Counted from the stretch's first letter, positions 33,361 through 44,337 are shown. The stretch: DNA of 64,000 bases from Phyllostachys edulis (GCA_036346405.1 CM070562.1:63330195-63394194), one strand, 5' to 3'. Translations and numbers: made by a program. The notes: a model not told the origin generated them from the letters alone.

Positions 33361-35169
33361 TGTTGGGAGGGGTCTGTAGGGATACGGGTAGGCTACACTA
33401 GCGCAAATTAATAAAAATTCTACCCGTAAACCAAGATCACTGCAGTTATAGATCACGGTCTTACCACTAGACGCCAGAGGCGCGAAATTGATGGAGCACG
33501 TCGTCAGGCGAGTAGTCGTACTAAGTTGATGCAAAGACGTCGGGGTAGAGTAGTCGTACTACTTCCTCGTCCTCGTCGCGGCCCCACGTCTGACTCCTCT
33601 ATTGCGGTTCGTCCAAGCGCTTCTGATCGGCACCTCCAAAGGTATCCACACGCACGGAAGGAAGCGGCGACGCGGACTACTAGATCCGCGCGGCGACTAG
33701 AGGCGTGGGAGAGGGTGGCGGCCAGGTTTGAGGATGTCACGAAAAACCCATCATCAACACATGCGCCCTTGCCCTCCTTTTATAGGCGTCCTTACAATGG
33801 GCTTCTACTAATAGAGGCCCATTAGGACTCAATCTTTCGATCTAAGTCGGATCCAATCCGAATTAGGCTTCACCCATAAGTGTGTGATCCTATAGGTTCA
33901 CGTATGTTTAGACATGACGCGAGTATACATACTTGGTCAATAGTTGGTAGCGGCCTCTAGCAAGGCGTGCCAACTCCTAAGCGATACACAAAGATCATAT
34001 CGGACGAACCATCACAGCGTTATGTACATGCCAATCCCTTTGCCTCACGATATTTGGGCCGAGCTCCAAGTGACCACTCTTTCTCGATCTGTGATCCGGA
34101 ATCCCTTACTAGGTTAACTCTTAACCTTAAGTAGCATGGCCATGCATTTTCGGATCCGATCACTCGAGGGCCTAGAGATATCTCTCTCGGTAGAGAGGGC
34201 AAATCCATCTCGACCGACCATGCCTTGCGGCATGCTTCATGACAAACCCGAAAGCTACCTTTATAACTACCCGATTTGAGTAGCGTTTGATAGCCCCTAA
34301 GTAGGTCGATTCACATCTCAAGTACATGCGACAATCTCGGGTCTAAGGACAAAGGCGTACACATTGTGTAGAGAGAACCATAAGTATAATTGTTATGTCT
34401 CATGTTGGGTCGGTCCAACCCCATGTTCTAAACATGTGTCCATATTATTGGTTTGACATCTCCATGTCTATGACCTGTGAAACATGGTCATCAACCGATA
34501 CATGTGCTAATCCATCATTCACGTGTGTCCTCACATGAACTCCGACTAGGGACAACTTTAGAATAACCATACAAGTAAAGAGTTTCACAAACAAGTCACA
34601 TACTTGTTAATCAACACAAAGGTAATATTCAAGGAACATTTATTAAATCATGGATACAACGAAATATCATCATCTCTATGATTGCCTCTAGGGCATATCT
34701 CCAACAGGGTCCCCACGTCCCCTAGGTCGACGCCTACATCGGTCCGACCAGCGTCAACAAAAGGTTAGCAGTGTGGCATGGTGGTTACGCGAGGCGACGA
34801 TGACACGAATTGTGGCCTCGGTTACGTGACTGAGTTCCTCTACATAGCTGACAAGCGTAAAGCCTCTCTACGCAGCCGGCACGTGCAACGTCAATCGGTG
34901 GGCCCGGCATGGGTGACCCTACTCGACCGAAAAGGACAAAGCTACCCTTAGGGTTGCCCTAAAATTAGGGTCATTTATGTAATTTCACCTTCTCCCGAAG
35001 TCACGGAGAGAGAAGGTGAAGTTACGTAACCGAGTCCCATCCTATAAACAGGACCCCATTGTAACATGAGGGGGGAGGCCACTTGTACATCATTCACGCT
35101 TGAGCAATACAATTGAAGGGGGATCATTGCTTCGTTCACACCTCGTTCCGTAGACGCGTATCTACAGCA
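33361..35169 (+). mobile_element. Gypsy-type LTR (472 bp after removing a nested insertion)
   Basis: Begins TGTTGGGAGGGGTC and ends GTATCTACAGCA just before a TTGGCGC primer site. It aligns throughout with the solo LTR at 41046-41517. Removing the nested solo LTR plus one GGGTC leaves 472 bp, exactly the length of that other copy. The TATA region is CCTATAAACAGG near 35040. Confidence 0.85.
33375..34706 (-). mobile_element. Angela/BARE-like copia solo LTR, 1,332 bp, perfect TSD
   Basis: On the minus strand it starts TGTTGGAGATATGCCCTAG followed by AGGCAAT, the signature of Angela/BARE-type LTRs, and ends ATCCCTACA. It is flanked by GGGTC (33370-33374 and 34707-34711). It has no internal domain and is inserted 14 bp into the gypsy LTR. 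Confidence 0.9.
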
Positions 35170-35170
35170 G

Positions 35171-35190
35171 TTGGCGCTGTCCGTGGGGAC
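35171..35190 (+). other. Gypsy primer binding site (tRNA-Asp-like)
   Basis: TTGGCGCTGTCCGTGGGGA follows the LTR end by one base. It resembles the TGGCGCCGTTGCCGGGGA site complementary to tRNA-Asp used by Tat/Athila-type elements, with a few mismatches. Confidence 0.7.
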
Positions 35191-35202
35191 CTGAGTGAGA
35201 AG

Positions 35203-36325
35203 CCATGCCACACAAGGCGAAGAAGAAGGCTCGAAGCATCACCGAGGTGCTTAGGGAAGACACGTACCGGCCCCAAAGGGCAAAGTCGAGCTGGGTCGCA
35301 GCTCGAAGCATTGTGGCGCACGTTGGGCCTCCATCCACCGAAACACAAGTCACCAGCGAAACCGAAGCCTCAGAGGGAGATGTTTGTGCCAACCCTCGCG
35401 AAGAGATGGAGAGGGAGTTAGAGGATCTCCGCAGGCATCTTTGAGAAGTGCAAGCCGAAGCCTTATGCATCGCTGCCGAAGCACGCCAAGCTGTCGAGCT
35501 CCGTGCGCAACTCAAAAGACCCCAAGCCGAAGCAAGACCTCCATCCACCGGAGCGCAAGTCACCGACAGAACTGAAGTCGCGGAGAGAGGTATCTGTGCC
35601 AACCCTAGTGAAGAGATGGAGGAGTTCCATAGGCAACTCTGGGAAGCGCAAGCCGAAGCCTTACGCGCCGCCACTGAAGCACGCCAAGCTACCGAGCTCT
35701 ACGCACAGCTCGAAAGAGCCCGAGTCAAAACATGACCGCGACCAACCCGTGCTGCCCAACACATCAAGGAGCTAAGGAGTCGACTGGAGGAGGCTCGAGC
35801 AAGTGCTCAATTGCCCCCATGTCCGGAGGAGCCTGTCACTGACGACCTCCAAACGAAGCTGGTTGCGGCCCATGCTCAAGCTATCTTGTCGCTGCCCCCC
35901 AAAACTCAAGAAGCGCTCCGCCTTTGAGCGCAACTCACCCAAGCCCGAAGATAGGTGTTTGCTGCGCTCGATGTCATGGGAGAAAGCGCGATAACCCAGG
36001 AGCCAGTGTGTCACGAGTTGCAAAGGAGGCTGACTACCGCTTGGGGAAGGAACCAGTGGATCCGGTGCCCACCCCTCACGAAGTTACCACGGGCGACACT
36101 GATCCCATCGAGTTCGTCCGAGTATACGAGACCGCCGTAGCAGCCGCCGGGGGAAGCTCGCTGTTACAGTCGATGTCTAGGACCACCAAGCCGTGCTCCG
36201 CCTCATCCGCATCTCCCCCCTACCCGCCCTCGCTGACGAGGGACTACAGGTCTACGTCGCCTACCTCAAGAAGGTCGTTGCCCTCCGCACCCGCCGAAGA
36301 GTTGGACGCTCTTTACCCATTTTGA
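35203..36325 (+). pseudogene. Gypsy gag-like region, duplicated internally and frameshifted
   Basis: Starts with an ATG at 35203 giving a Lys/Arg-rich N-terminus, followed by coiled-coil-like Glu/Arg/Leu-rich segments. A unit of about 208 bp occurs twice (from about 35330 and 35538), including PPSTE/PPSTG, CANPREEME/CANPSEEME and QAEAL. Later blocks (DPIEFVRVYETAVAAAGG near 36100) match the start of the gag capsid domain of gypsy elements. Stops and frame changes at about 35444, 35735 and after 36170 break the protein. No protease or polymerase follows, so the element is truncated near 36330. Confidence 0.65.
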
Positions 36326-36329
36326 CCGT

Positions 36330-36930
36330 CGCCTCCCAAGCCGCCGGTTGTCGTTGCTGTCAGTTGCCAGATTCCCCGCGCTTGCTCCTCTGCTCTATCT
36401 TGATCTCTCTCTGTCTCTTGGTACGTCAGTCGTCATAATGCCAAAAATGCTGAGCCAGCAGCCATGTCAGTCGCCACGGCGGCAAAACCGACTCCGAAAC
36501 CACCCCGGGGGTTAAGTGACTTGGTTTTGCAACGTTAGAGGATTAAATAGCCGGTTTTTTTAGGTTAGAGGGTTATATGGCTGTACCACCATATTTCAGG
36601 GTGTCATATGGACTTCTTCCTACTTGTTATGACGCAAAAAAAAAAGCAGCCAATATATATACTCCCTAACATACAATTAAACGTCAGTACCGGGTGATAG
36701 TGTGCAAGTGGAGACCGCGCGGGCAACAATAATAGGTATGCATTGTCCACTCTCCACAGTTATCTGGCTACCAATCGAACCAATTCAAGTCCTTGGTGAT
36801 TCATCGAAAAGATCCAAAATGAGAGGCCCCGAGAGATGCAACTTGTGCACGTAATGCTCTAGCCAATCACATCATCGCGTCGCTGCAGAGGCCTTTTCCG
36901 ATGACTAGAGCCTGGCGCGCGTACGCCTAC
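36330..36930. other. Intergenic DNA, nothing assigned
   Basis: Contains repeated GTTAGAGG(A/G)TTA words around 36530-36570 typical of dispersed grass repeats. No gene recognised. Confidence 0.4.
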
Positions 36931-36936
36931 GCGCAC

Positions 36937-37066
36937 AGAGGAAGAACGCGCTGCACTCGAGGGCGAGCTGCGTGACGAGGAGCGGCAGGCACGCGTGGCG
37001 CTGTCCGTGGGCCTGCCTGGACGCGCGGCGCGGACGATCGAGCGGTTGATGCAGCTCGGCGCGTGA
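36937..37066 (+). pseudogene. Possible terminal exon of an unidentified protein
   Basis: After an acceptor-like CGCACAG the frame encodes about 42 residues, charged and helical: an Arg/Glu-rich stretch with ELRDEERQARVALSVG, then RTIERLMQLGA and a TGA stop at 37064. High GC3 and a clean stop suggest a coding exon. No upstream exon could be joined to it and I do not recognise the protein. It may be a gene remnant or chance. Confidence 0.3.
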
Positions 37067-37069
37067 TCG

Positions 37070-38070
37070 TGCGGGCGAGCATTCAAGCAACGATGCGGCC
37101 CGGCGAGACGATCGGACGACGCGCCGCGCGGCTCGCACGGATCCTGTGGCGACGAAGGAAACGGCGACGTGACCTGCTTGGCTGCGCCTCCTCCTGGCCT
37201 CCTTTTATCTCTTAAGATACCTCATAACCTCTTCTTTTTGTTGAAAGGGACGGGGTGGGGAGCTAGCTGGTCCAGATCCCGTGTTTCCATTCACTTGCCG
37301 GGCCAGTTTCTTGCATATTCTGTACTGTCTTAGTCCTTTTTTTTGTGCGTAAGGTCTGGATATATTTGTCTAAGCATGTGTGGTTGGTGAGGAGATTAAA
37401 CAATCCCGTTATGATCCGTAGAAGAGAAATTGAGAGCAAATTCTCTACTAAAGAAGCCTCACGATTTTTTTTTCCTCATATGCTAGCGACTAGCTTCAAG
37501 CATATACATTTGATGCTCTAGATAAACTGTTGGATTCCGCGGCAGCGTAACAACGGGCAATATGATCACACACAAAATCATATAATAGACGTGCCATATA
37601 TGAGCCGTACACAATAAGAAACAAAGCAAGGCTTCGCAGGATGTTCTTTCGAGTTGTTACATTATGGGCTATTTTTCACGCAAAGCGAAGAATACCGTAC
37701 CAATCCAACAATACTGTCTTAGCAAGAATATTGAGGTGCTATAAATATCACAATCAATATTCCCCTTCAAACCTACCAGTGTGCTGTCACAATTCTGCAA
37801 AAGTAACCACTCGCCAGACCGGAGAAAAATCCACCAAATGGGGCCCTCGCGAAAGCCCAAACAAATATACACCACAGAGAGAGAGGTAGTGTGTGTGACA
37901 GTGTAAGCCATCAGCTATTCATGTCAGCTCAGCTGCAGGCTGCGCCGAGCCGACTGGAGCCAGGTGCGAGCGTGCGTGGGAAAGCGCCGTCTGCCGCAAA
38001 CGCCCCCGTCATCTGACGTCGCGCACCCACGACCACGAGCCCCCTCCCGCAATGCACCATCACCCTGAGG
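37070..38070. promoter_or_regulatory. Upstream region of the WRKY19-like gene
   Basis: No coding sequence recognised. The last 200 bp rise in GC content and contain TGACGTCGCGC near 38015, a bZIP-type ACGT-core site (TGACGTC), ahead of the TATA-like box. Confidence 0.4.
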
Positions 38071-38072
38071 CC

Positions 38073-38079
38073 ATAAATA
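38073..38079 (+). promoter_or_regulatory. TATA-like box of the WRKY19-like gene
   Basis: ATAAATA lies 5' of a CT-rich initiator tract (38083-38099). A transcript starting near 38100 would run into the leader exon described below. Confidence 0.5.
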
Positions 38080-38099
38080 CGCCGTCTCTCTCTCTCTCT

Positions 38100-38225
38100 A
38101 CACATAGCCACCAAAGTTTCCTCCATGGAGATGCTAAGCTAGGTGATTCCCGAAAATAAATCTTCTGCCACGGGGCCTCGGGGAAGACCCTCGCATCCGC
38201 CGTCTATTCGCTACAGTACAAGAGG
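38100..38225 (+). other. Putative 5'-UTR exon 1 of the WRKY19-like gene
   Basis: The exon would end at ACAAGAG|GTGAGGG (donor at 38226). The next good acceptors before the start codon are TTCTGTTGCAG (to 42036) and TCTACTCTACAG (to 42280). The leader intron is therefore about 3.8-4.1 kb. Related plant genes also carry introns in the leader with a single coding exon. Additional small leader exons inside are possible. Confidence 0.45.
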
Positions 38226-39540
38226 TGAGGGAGATGATTCAACGGTGTGGGGGAGGGGCCTCCCCAAGAGGATTTGCTTCCGTGATTCCCTGGTTTCTCT
38301 CTCCGTCTCTGCTTCAGGATTGGTTCTATGTTGCTCTGTTCCGTCTTGTTTTTTCTTTCTCGTTTGTTTGTCTGTTGATAGATAGCGCCGTACAGAGTCC
38401 TAAGAACATTTGGTTAGGCCTCTGTTTGTGTTAGCTTTTGAGAGACAGTTCTTGATTCCGAGTCCTGATCCGAGGTCTAGAGGTTTCTGTCCTGGATGTC
38501 TTTGATTAGGGAATTCCTGCACGGTTTATTTAGATCTGTCCTGTGCCCCGTTCTTTTTGCTTGGTTGGTTCGTGGAAATTCACGAGATTTTTGTTGGGTT
38601 TCTGAGGCTTATGATGTAGTAGGAGCGGAGTCCTGTATCTAGATTTTGGACTCGTTAGGATTTTTTATCAGGTTTTGGTATTGTTCTGCAAAACTTCCGG
38701 TACTGTGTGCGATTTGAGCCCGATATATGGCTTGGCCACAGGTTAAAATTTTCATTTCTCATCTATTAGACACAGGCTCAATATCTGTTTTTTGAGTTAC
38801 ATGTGAAGTATATTTTTTTTTCCATTTTGATGCCTACTGCATAAATAAAAAATTGAAACTGTTCCTTGATCAATTTTTGGTCTCAAAACTTAAAAACTTT
38901 GCTTTGTTCCTTGTCTGACAGCATAGTCCTTAAACAAATTGCCACACCCTAGGGAGGTTAAATGCTCTCTTCATTAAACTTCTGTCCAGGACATGTATTA
39001 CATATAGGTACTCTGAGTCCAACAGGATATGTTTTGATCTTTCAGTATTCTATGGTTCTTCAAGTTTTTTCCACTTCCCCAATGATTTCTAGAGGTACGA
39101 GTCCCGCTAGAATAACAATTTCTTGGGGGGAGAACTGCCAATCTGTCTCATGTAAGCCAAGGCTCAAGTGATGCTCATGTTTGTGGTCACGGCTGCTTGT
39201 TGGCATGGCTGCTGCTTACATGAAGCTTTAGCTGAATTCAACCAAGTCAGAGAGGTAGCATCCCCATACCTCTGGTGTTCTTTTCCAGGGCCGTGGGTAC
39301 TGGAATGTTAGATCGTATAGTCAACTGGATGGGCGCTTCCTGTTGTCCTAGAAAATCTGCTCATAGTTATGAATGAATGTTGACCCAGCTGTTTGTACTG
39401 CAGAGGGATCTTCTTGTACAATTGTAGACATTAGGTACGACTTGAACAAATTCTAAATTGATTAGTTCTACAAGATGGTGAGGAAGGTGATGGTGTTTCA
39501 CCGATTCATCAGTTATTATGCATTAAAATTTTGTGTGATT

Positions 39541-40534
39541 GGAAGAACCCAACCAAACCCTGGGTACTCGGACCGAAATCTTTTTGCGACGGCAACAAGG
39601 ATCTCCCTGGGGACGGTAAAACGGCTAAATTCTAGTTTTTGGCATGGTTATTTGGAAAGGCCCCTAAAGACATAGTCCCCATGATTTTTGCTTCTTCTTT
39701 TTGCAAGCACCAGACTGTGTTCTCGGCCTTACAGAATGGACGATGGGTGCAGGACATCAACCTTACAACAAGACTCTCAGTCCCATACATCGATCAATTC
39801 GTACAACCGTGGACTAAAATCAACCAAATCCATCTGACTCAAGGCACCCCGGACGAGATTTCTTAGAAACAAAGTCAGAATGGATCCTACTCTTCTAGAT
39901 CAGCCTATGCTCTATACTTCTTGGGTTCCATAGCGACCAATTTCAAACAGTTAATCTGGTAAACCCAAGCACCTCCGAAGGGTAAATTCTTCGCTTGGTT
40001 AGCAATCCAAAACAAACTCTGGACCTCAGACAGGCTCGAAGCAAGGGAGTGGCCAAACCATCGTTTCTATCCACTCTGTAGACACACTCCGGAATCAGCC
40101 TTGCACCTTCTCGTACATTGTCGTTTCTCTGGTCGTATTTGGAAGCTTATAGCAGACTGGATGGGTACGGATAGCCTTCAACCCTCCACCTGGTCCCCTT
40201 GCGCGAACATCCTTGATTGGTGGACCAACGTGACTATGGCGTCAGGTTCCCTTAGGAAGACTAGGACGACGACCATGATTCTAATCTCTTGGGAGCTCTG
40301 GAAGGAGCAAAACGATAGAATCTTTAACAATAGAGCAATAGCGCCTCTTGATCTCCTAGCCAAGATCAAAGAAGAGGGGAGAGCTTGGTTCCTAGCAGGG
40401 GCTTTTTCTCTGAAGTGTTTTAGTTCTTTGTAATTAAGGTCTTTTGTCTTTAACTTTGGTTCCGTGCGGTTTCGCACCACCTCTTCTCTATTAATATAAC
40501 GGGCAAAGCTCCTGCCGGTTTCATTTAATTTTTT
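39541..40534 (+). mobile_element. 5'-truncated LINE in the leader intron, 12-bp TSD
   Basis: Flanked by TTTTGTGTGATT (39529-39540 and 40535-40546). The body encodes an L1-type ORF2 C-terminus: a segment with SALQNGRWVQDI, then PPKGKFFAWLAIQNKLWT, then a zf-RVT block with FYPLCRHTPESALHLLVHC, then ISWELWKEQNDRIFNN. Two in-frame stops (after DEIS and LIW) and the missing RT core show it is dead. The 3' end has ATATAACGGGCAAAGC then CCTGCCGG and finishes in a T-rich tail rather than poly(A). It lies in the same direction as the host gene. Confidence 0.85.
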
Positions 40535-41045
40535 TTTTGTGTGATTCAATTTATCTGCTCAATATATTGAGCATGATTTTTGGGGTATTCATAGTTAGAG
40601 AAGCTCAAAATTTTAGTCAAGTTGTTTAGACTTTAGACACCTGTTGTGTAAACTGCAAACTCATTTTGTGAAGTACTAAATGATGTGGGCCTCTATTGAT
40701 ATGTGGCTCCTACGCAAGGGAAGCTTTGACTTATGTTATTGTGTGCTTGGCACGCTTTTTTATTTCTTCATATTCTAAAGGTATAGTTAACGATGAGGTA
40801 ATAACAAAATTACATCTACCAAACTTGTTTAAATTACTTGTTAGGTTGAACTTTGGGTTTTGCTTCAATTCTGTATGCCCATTCTGTTTAATATTACCAT
40901 TTACCCCTCAATACATAACATAATCTTTGTGGTTTGCCAACAAAATAGAAGGCCAATTTTTTAAGGTCCTGGTTACAGTTCTTTGTCATATATTGACTTA
41001 TTCCTATGCTTGCCGATCTCCTTATAGTGAGCCAGCTTTTCAAGT

Positions 41046-41517
41046 TGTCATAGATACGTGTCTAGATAGTAAATTTGTGGTACCTCCGGTCGGCTACGTC
41101 GACCTCCGAGAATGCGTAACTGGGGGACAAAGCGTAAGTGTGCACGAGAATCACTCAACCTGTATTGCTTAAGTGTGTAATCATGTACAAGTGGGGTCCC
41201 CCGTCATGCTATAATGAGGTCCTATTTATATGGTGGGAGGGGGAAGGGTGTGAGTTTACATAAATGATCCTACTTTTAGGAAAACCCTAAGGGTAGTCTC
41301 GTCTTTTCTGGTTGAGTGGGGTTGCCCATGTCGGGCCCGCCGGCCAATGTCGCATGTGCTGGCTGCGTAGAGGGGCTTGGTTACGCAACCGAGGCTACAT
41401 TTCACGTTGTCGTCGCCTTGCGTAACTATCATGCCGCGCTGCTAGTTTTTTGGTTGACGTCAATCGGACTGATGTAGGCGTCGACCTGGAGGGAGCGCGG
41501 GGACCCCTCCCCCAACA
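41046..41517 (-). mobile_element. Gypsy-type solo LTR in the leader intron, 472 bp, perfect TSD
   Basis: On the plus strand it begins TGTCATAG and ends CCCCAACA and is flanked by CAAGT (41041-41045 and 41518-41522). It is the same family and length as the LTR at 33361-35169, in the opposite orientation. Its own TATA-like TATAAATAGG (minus strand, near 41224-41233) points against the host gene. Confidence 0.95.
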
Positions 41518-42384
41518 CAAGTACAGTAATGGTGATGCTTCTTACTTCTCTGGTCGAGCTAAATTGCATCTGATCAATATTCTCTACCACAAACCTTTGT
41601 TTGCCTGCTAGTTTAGTCTTCCTTTTGATGATTGTCAAACATTCCATAGTATTTTGTGGTTGGTGTGGTCGATAATAATAATTCTTATAATTCCCGAAAC
41701 TCCTAAGGTTTTTGTTAGAACAGATGTCGAACATATGAAGTGGATAATAACAGTCCAAATTTCACTGGAACCAGATAGTCAGAGCATTCCTGTAGCCCCT
41801 AATGGTCTTCAGTTTCAGCAATTCAAAGTCGTCCCCAAGAGTCGATGATTTGTTCTTTCTATTGATCCTTCTACTGATTTGTTCTTTCAGTTCTCTGCTG
41901 CGCGTCATTACTTGTTTTTTTTTCGCTAGTAAATTTCACGCCTATATGCATTTGATACTACTAATCTAAAGTTATGTTAAGCTCTGTCTTTTGGAGCATG
42001 AACTTTAGCCGACTTACCATTTCCATTCTGTTGCAGTATTATTGTATTCTGAAGATTTTTACTGGCACATAGCGTTTGAGCTCTCCTCTGCTCCTACTTG
42101 ATGCTCAACTACCCGAGAACATTATTATATCAGATGGTTTAGTCTGTCAGAGACCTTCTGGATCATAATATTTCAGAAGCCAGACGGTAATGGATCGGGC
42201 GGACACGTCGGGTTTTGTTAGTGGTGGACTCAATGGTACTTCACTGCTGCTGATATTCTTTGACTTCGTCTACTCTACAGTGCCCATATAAAAAGATCAA
42301 ACACCTGATCTTCTGCTGTCCAGAGATACTGTTCTTGTTGTTGTTTCTTCCACCACCTTCACTGTATAAAAGTACTTAGCCTAG

Positions 42385-44337
42385 ATGAATAGCGGTTTCG
42401 CGGATATCCTTCACCGTGGAAACCAGCCTCGAATGGATAGCTCTTCAGTGTTAATGGGGCACTCAGTGCGGGGCTACACAGTCGTCAGCCATGGTCAGAC
42501 CTCATTTTCCCTGGACTTCCGGGGTTCAGCAATGGACAACTGCAGTCATGGGAGCAGAGGTACGCGGAGGCCGACTCATGCGTTTGCACAAGACGACGGG
42601 TGCAGGTTGGTTCTTGGATTGGGTCCATCGCCGGACCTGAACTCCGCGGATCACCAGCCTACCGGAGGAGCACAGAACAAGTCGAAAGCACCGGTGACTT
42701 TGTTTGGCCGGAGTTTCTCATTCACTGATCCTGGGATGCTGAGCCTTGGGCTTCACGAAGGTGATGATGCTGAAGCAATTATTCAACATTCGGAAGCGCC
42801 TACCGGAAACATCATCTCCTTCTCCGTTGTTGACGAGGGTTCGACGTCCGCCAGGAGGAGCTCCGGTGGCTACATGCCGTCCCTGATCTTCGCGCCTCGG
42901 CCAAATCTGTGTGTTGCTGGAGAGGCTCAGCTAGAAGCACAGGATCTGCAAGATCACACGGACAGCACCAATGACAGTACTCATCATGCTCAGCGCCGCC
43001 TTCAGTTCAGCCCTGAACCTTCAGCGACCATGACGGAGGCTTCGTTTGGTGTGAGCTCTGATGTTGTCACGGGTGTTATCAATCCTGGGCAGCTGGCTCA
43101 TCGCCGGCATCCGAAGAAGTGTAGGTTCAAAGGGTGCTCTAAAGGTGCGAGAGGTGCATCAGGCCTGTGCATTGCTCACGGAGGTGGGCAGAGGTGCCAG
43201 AAGCCCGGGTGCCACAAGGGCGCCGAGAGCCGCACGGCCTACTGCAAGGCGCATGGAGGAGGCCGGCGGTGCCAGCAGCTCGGCTGCACCAAGAGCGCCG
43301 AGGGGAAGACGGATTACTGCATCGCCCACGGCGGAGGCCGCCGGTGCGGGCACCATGGCTGCCCTAAAGCCGCGCGGGGCAAGTCCGGTCGATGCATCAA
43401 GCACGGAGGTGGGAAGCAGTGCGCCGTCGAGGGCTGCATCCGGAGCGCCGAGGGGAGGGTCGGGCTCTGCATCTCCCACGGCGGCGGCCGCAGGTGCCAG
43501 TACCCGGACTGCCGCAAGGGGGCGCAGGGCAGCACTCTCTACTGCAAGGCGCACGGCGGCGGCAAGAGGTGCGTCTTCGAGGGCTGCCCCAAGGGCGCGG
43601 AAGGCAGCACGCCGCTGTGCAAGGCGCACGGCGGCGGGAAGCGCTGTATGTTCCAAGGCGGCGGCGTGTGCCCTAAGAGCGTCCACGGGGGCACCAGCTT
43701 CTGCGTGGCGCACGGGGGAGGGAAACGCTGCACGGTACCCGGGTGCACCAAGAGCGCGCGGGGGCGCACGGACTGCTGCGTGAAGCACGGCGGTGGCAAG
43801 CGGTGCAAGGTGGACGGCTGCGGCAAGAGCGCGCAGGGGAGCACCGAGTTCTGCAAGGCCCACGGCGGCGGCAAGCGGTGCACGTGGGGCATGGGCTGCG
43901 AGAAGTTCGCCCGCGGGAGGAGCGGCCTCTGCGCCGCGCACGGGACGCTGGTGGCCTCGCAGCAGCAGCAACGCCGCGGCGGGGCAGGAAAGAACGGCGG
44001 CGGGAGCATGATCGGGCCGGGGCTCTTCCACGGCATCGTGATGTCGTCGGCCGCAGCCGCCACTGCCAGCGCCGTGAACAACGACTACTCGTCGTCGGGC
44101 GTCAGCACGGTGTCGGACTGCGACGGCTCGCCCGTGGTCACGGCGAGGAGGCAGGATCTGATACCTCCTCAGGTGCTGGTTCCCCTCTCTATGAAGTCCT
44201 CGTCGTCGTCCGTGCCGTCGTCGGATAGGGGCAGAGAGGGAGGAGGGCTCGCTGTTCCCGAGGGGAGGGTGCACGGCGGTGGCCTTCTGTCGTTGCTCGG
44301 CGGGAGCTTCAGGAACGTTGACGTCGACAAGCTCTGA
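42385..44337 (+). CDS. WRKY19-like zinc-repeat protein, 650 aa
   Basis: This single-exon frame encodes a member of the plant family annotated as WRKY19-like or loricrin-like, a presumed nuclear regulator. It lacks a WRKYGQK domain. Residues about 246-518 hold eleven tandem units of about 25 residues, each Cx4Cx10CxxH ending HGGG(K/R)RC. Unit 8 has a three-residue Gly insertion (CMFQGGGVC) and unit 11 one extra residue. The N-terminal 245 residues are Ser/Asp-rich with family motifs VTLFGRSFSFTDPGM and MPSLIFAPRPN. The C-terminus carries PQVLVPLSMK and EGRVHGGGLLSLLGG, also conserved in the family. The start is supported by N-terminal family similarity and the leader upstream. The repeat region is very GC-rich, which creates spurious long frames on the other strand. 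Length and motifs look intact. The biochemical role of the repeats is not established. Confidence 0.93.
   Translation: MNSGFADILHRGNQPRMDSSSVLMGHSVRGYTVVSHGQTSFSLDFRGSAMDNCSHGSRGTRRPTHAFAQDDGCRLVLGLGPSPDLNSADHQPTGGAQNKSKAPVTLFGRSFSFTDPGMLSLGLHEGDDAEAIIQHSEAPTGNIISFSVVDEGSTSARRSSGGYMPSLIFAPRPNLCVAGEAQLEAQDLQDHTDSTNDSTHHAQRRLQFSPEPSATMTEASFGVSSDVVTGVINPGQLAHRRHPKKCRFKGCSKGARGASGLCIAHGGGQRCQKPGCHKGAESRTAYCKAHGGGRRCQQLGCTKSAEGKTDYCIAHGGGRRCGHHGCPKAARGKSGRCIKHGGGKQCAVEGCIRSAEGRVGLCISHGGGRRCQYPDCRKGAQGSTLYCKAHGGGKRCVFEGCPKGAEGSTPLCKAHGGGKRCMFQGGGVCPKSVHGGTSFCVAHGGGKRCTVPGCTKSARGRTDCCVKHGGGKRCKVDGCGKSAQGSTEFCKAHGGGKRCTWGMGCEKFARGRSGLCAAHGTLVASQQQQRRGGAGKNGGGSMIGPGLFHGIVMSSAAAATASAVNNDYSSSGVSTVSDCDGSPVVTARRQDLIPPQVLVPLSMKSSSSSVPSSDRGREGGGLAVPEGRVHGGGLLSLLGGSFRNVDVDKL

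Noticed and set aside
43061..43783. 240-codon plus-strand frame overlapping the zinc-repeat gene
   Set aside because: Arg/Ala/Ser-rich +1 shadow of the same repeats, with no domain.
43159..44274. 371-codon open frame on the minus strand opposite the zinc-repeat gene
   Set aside because: It mirrors the GC-rich repeat coding region, is composed of Ala/Pro/Leu/Arg-rich sequence with the same 75-bp period, and has no independent features. It is a shadow of the real gene.
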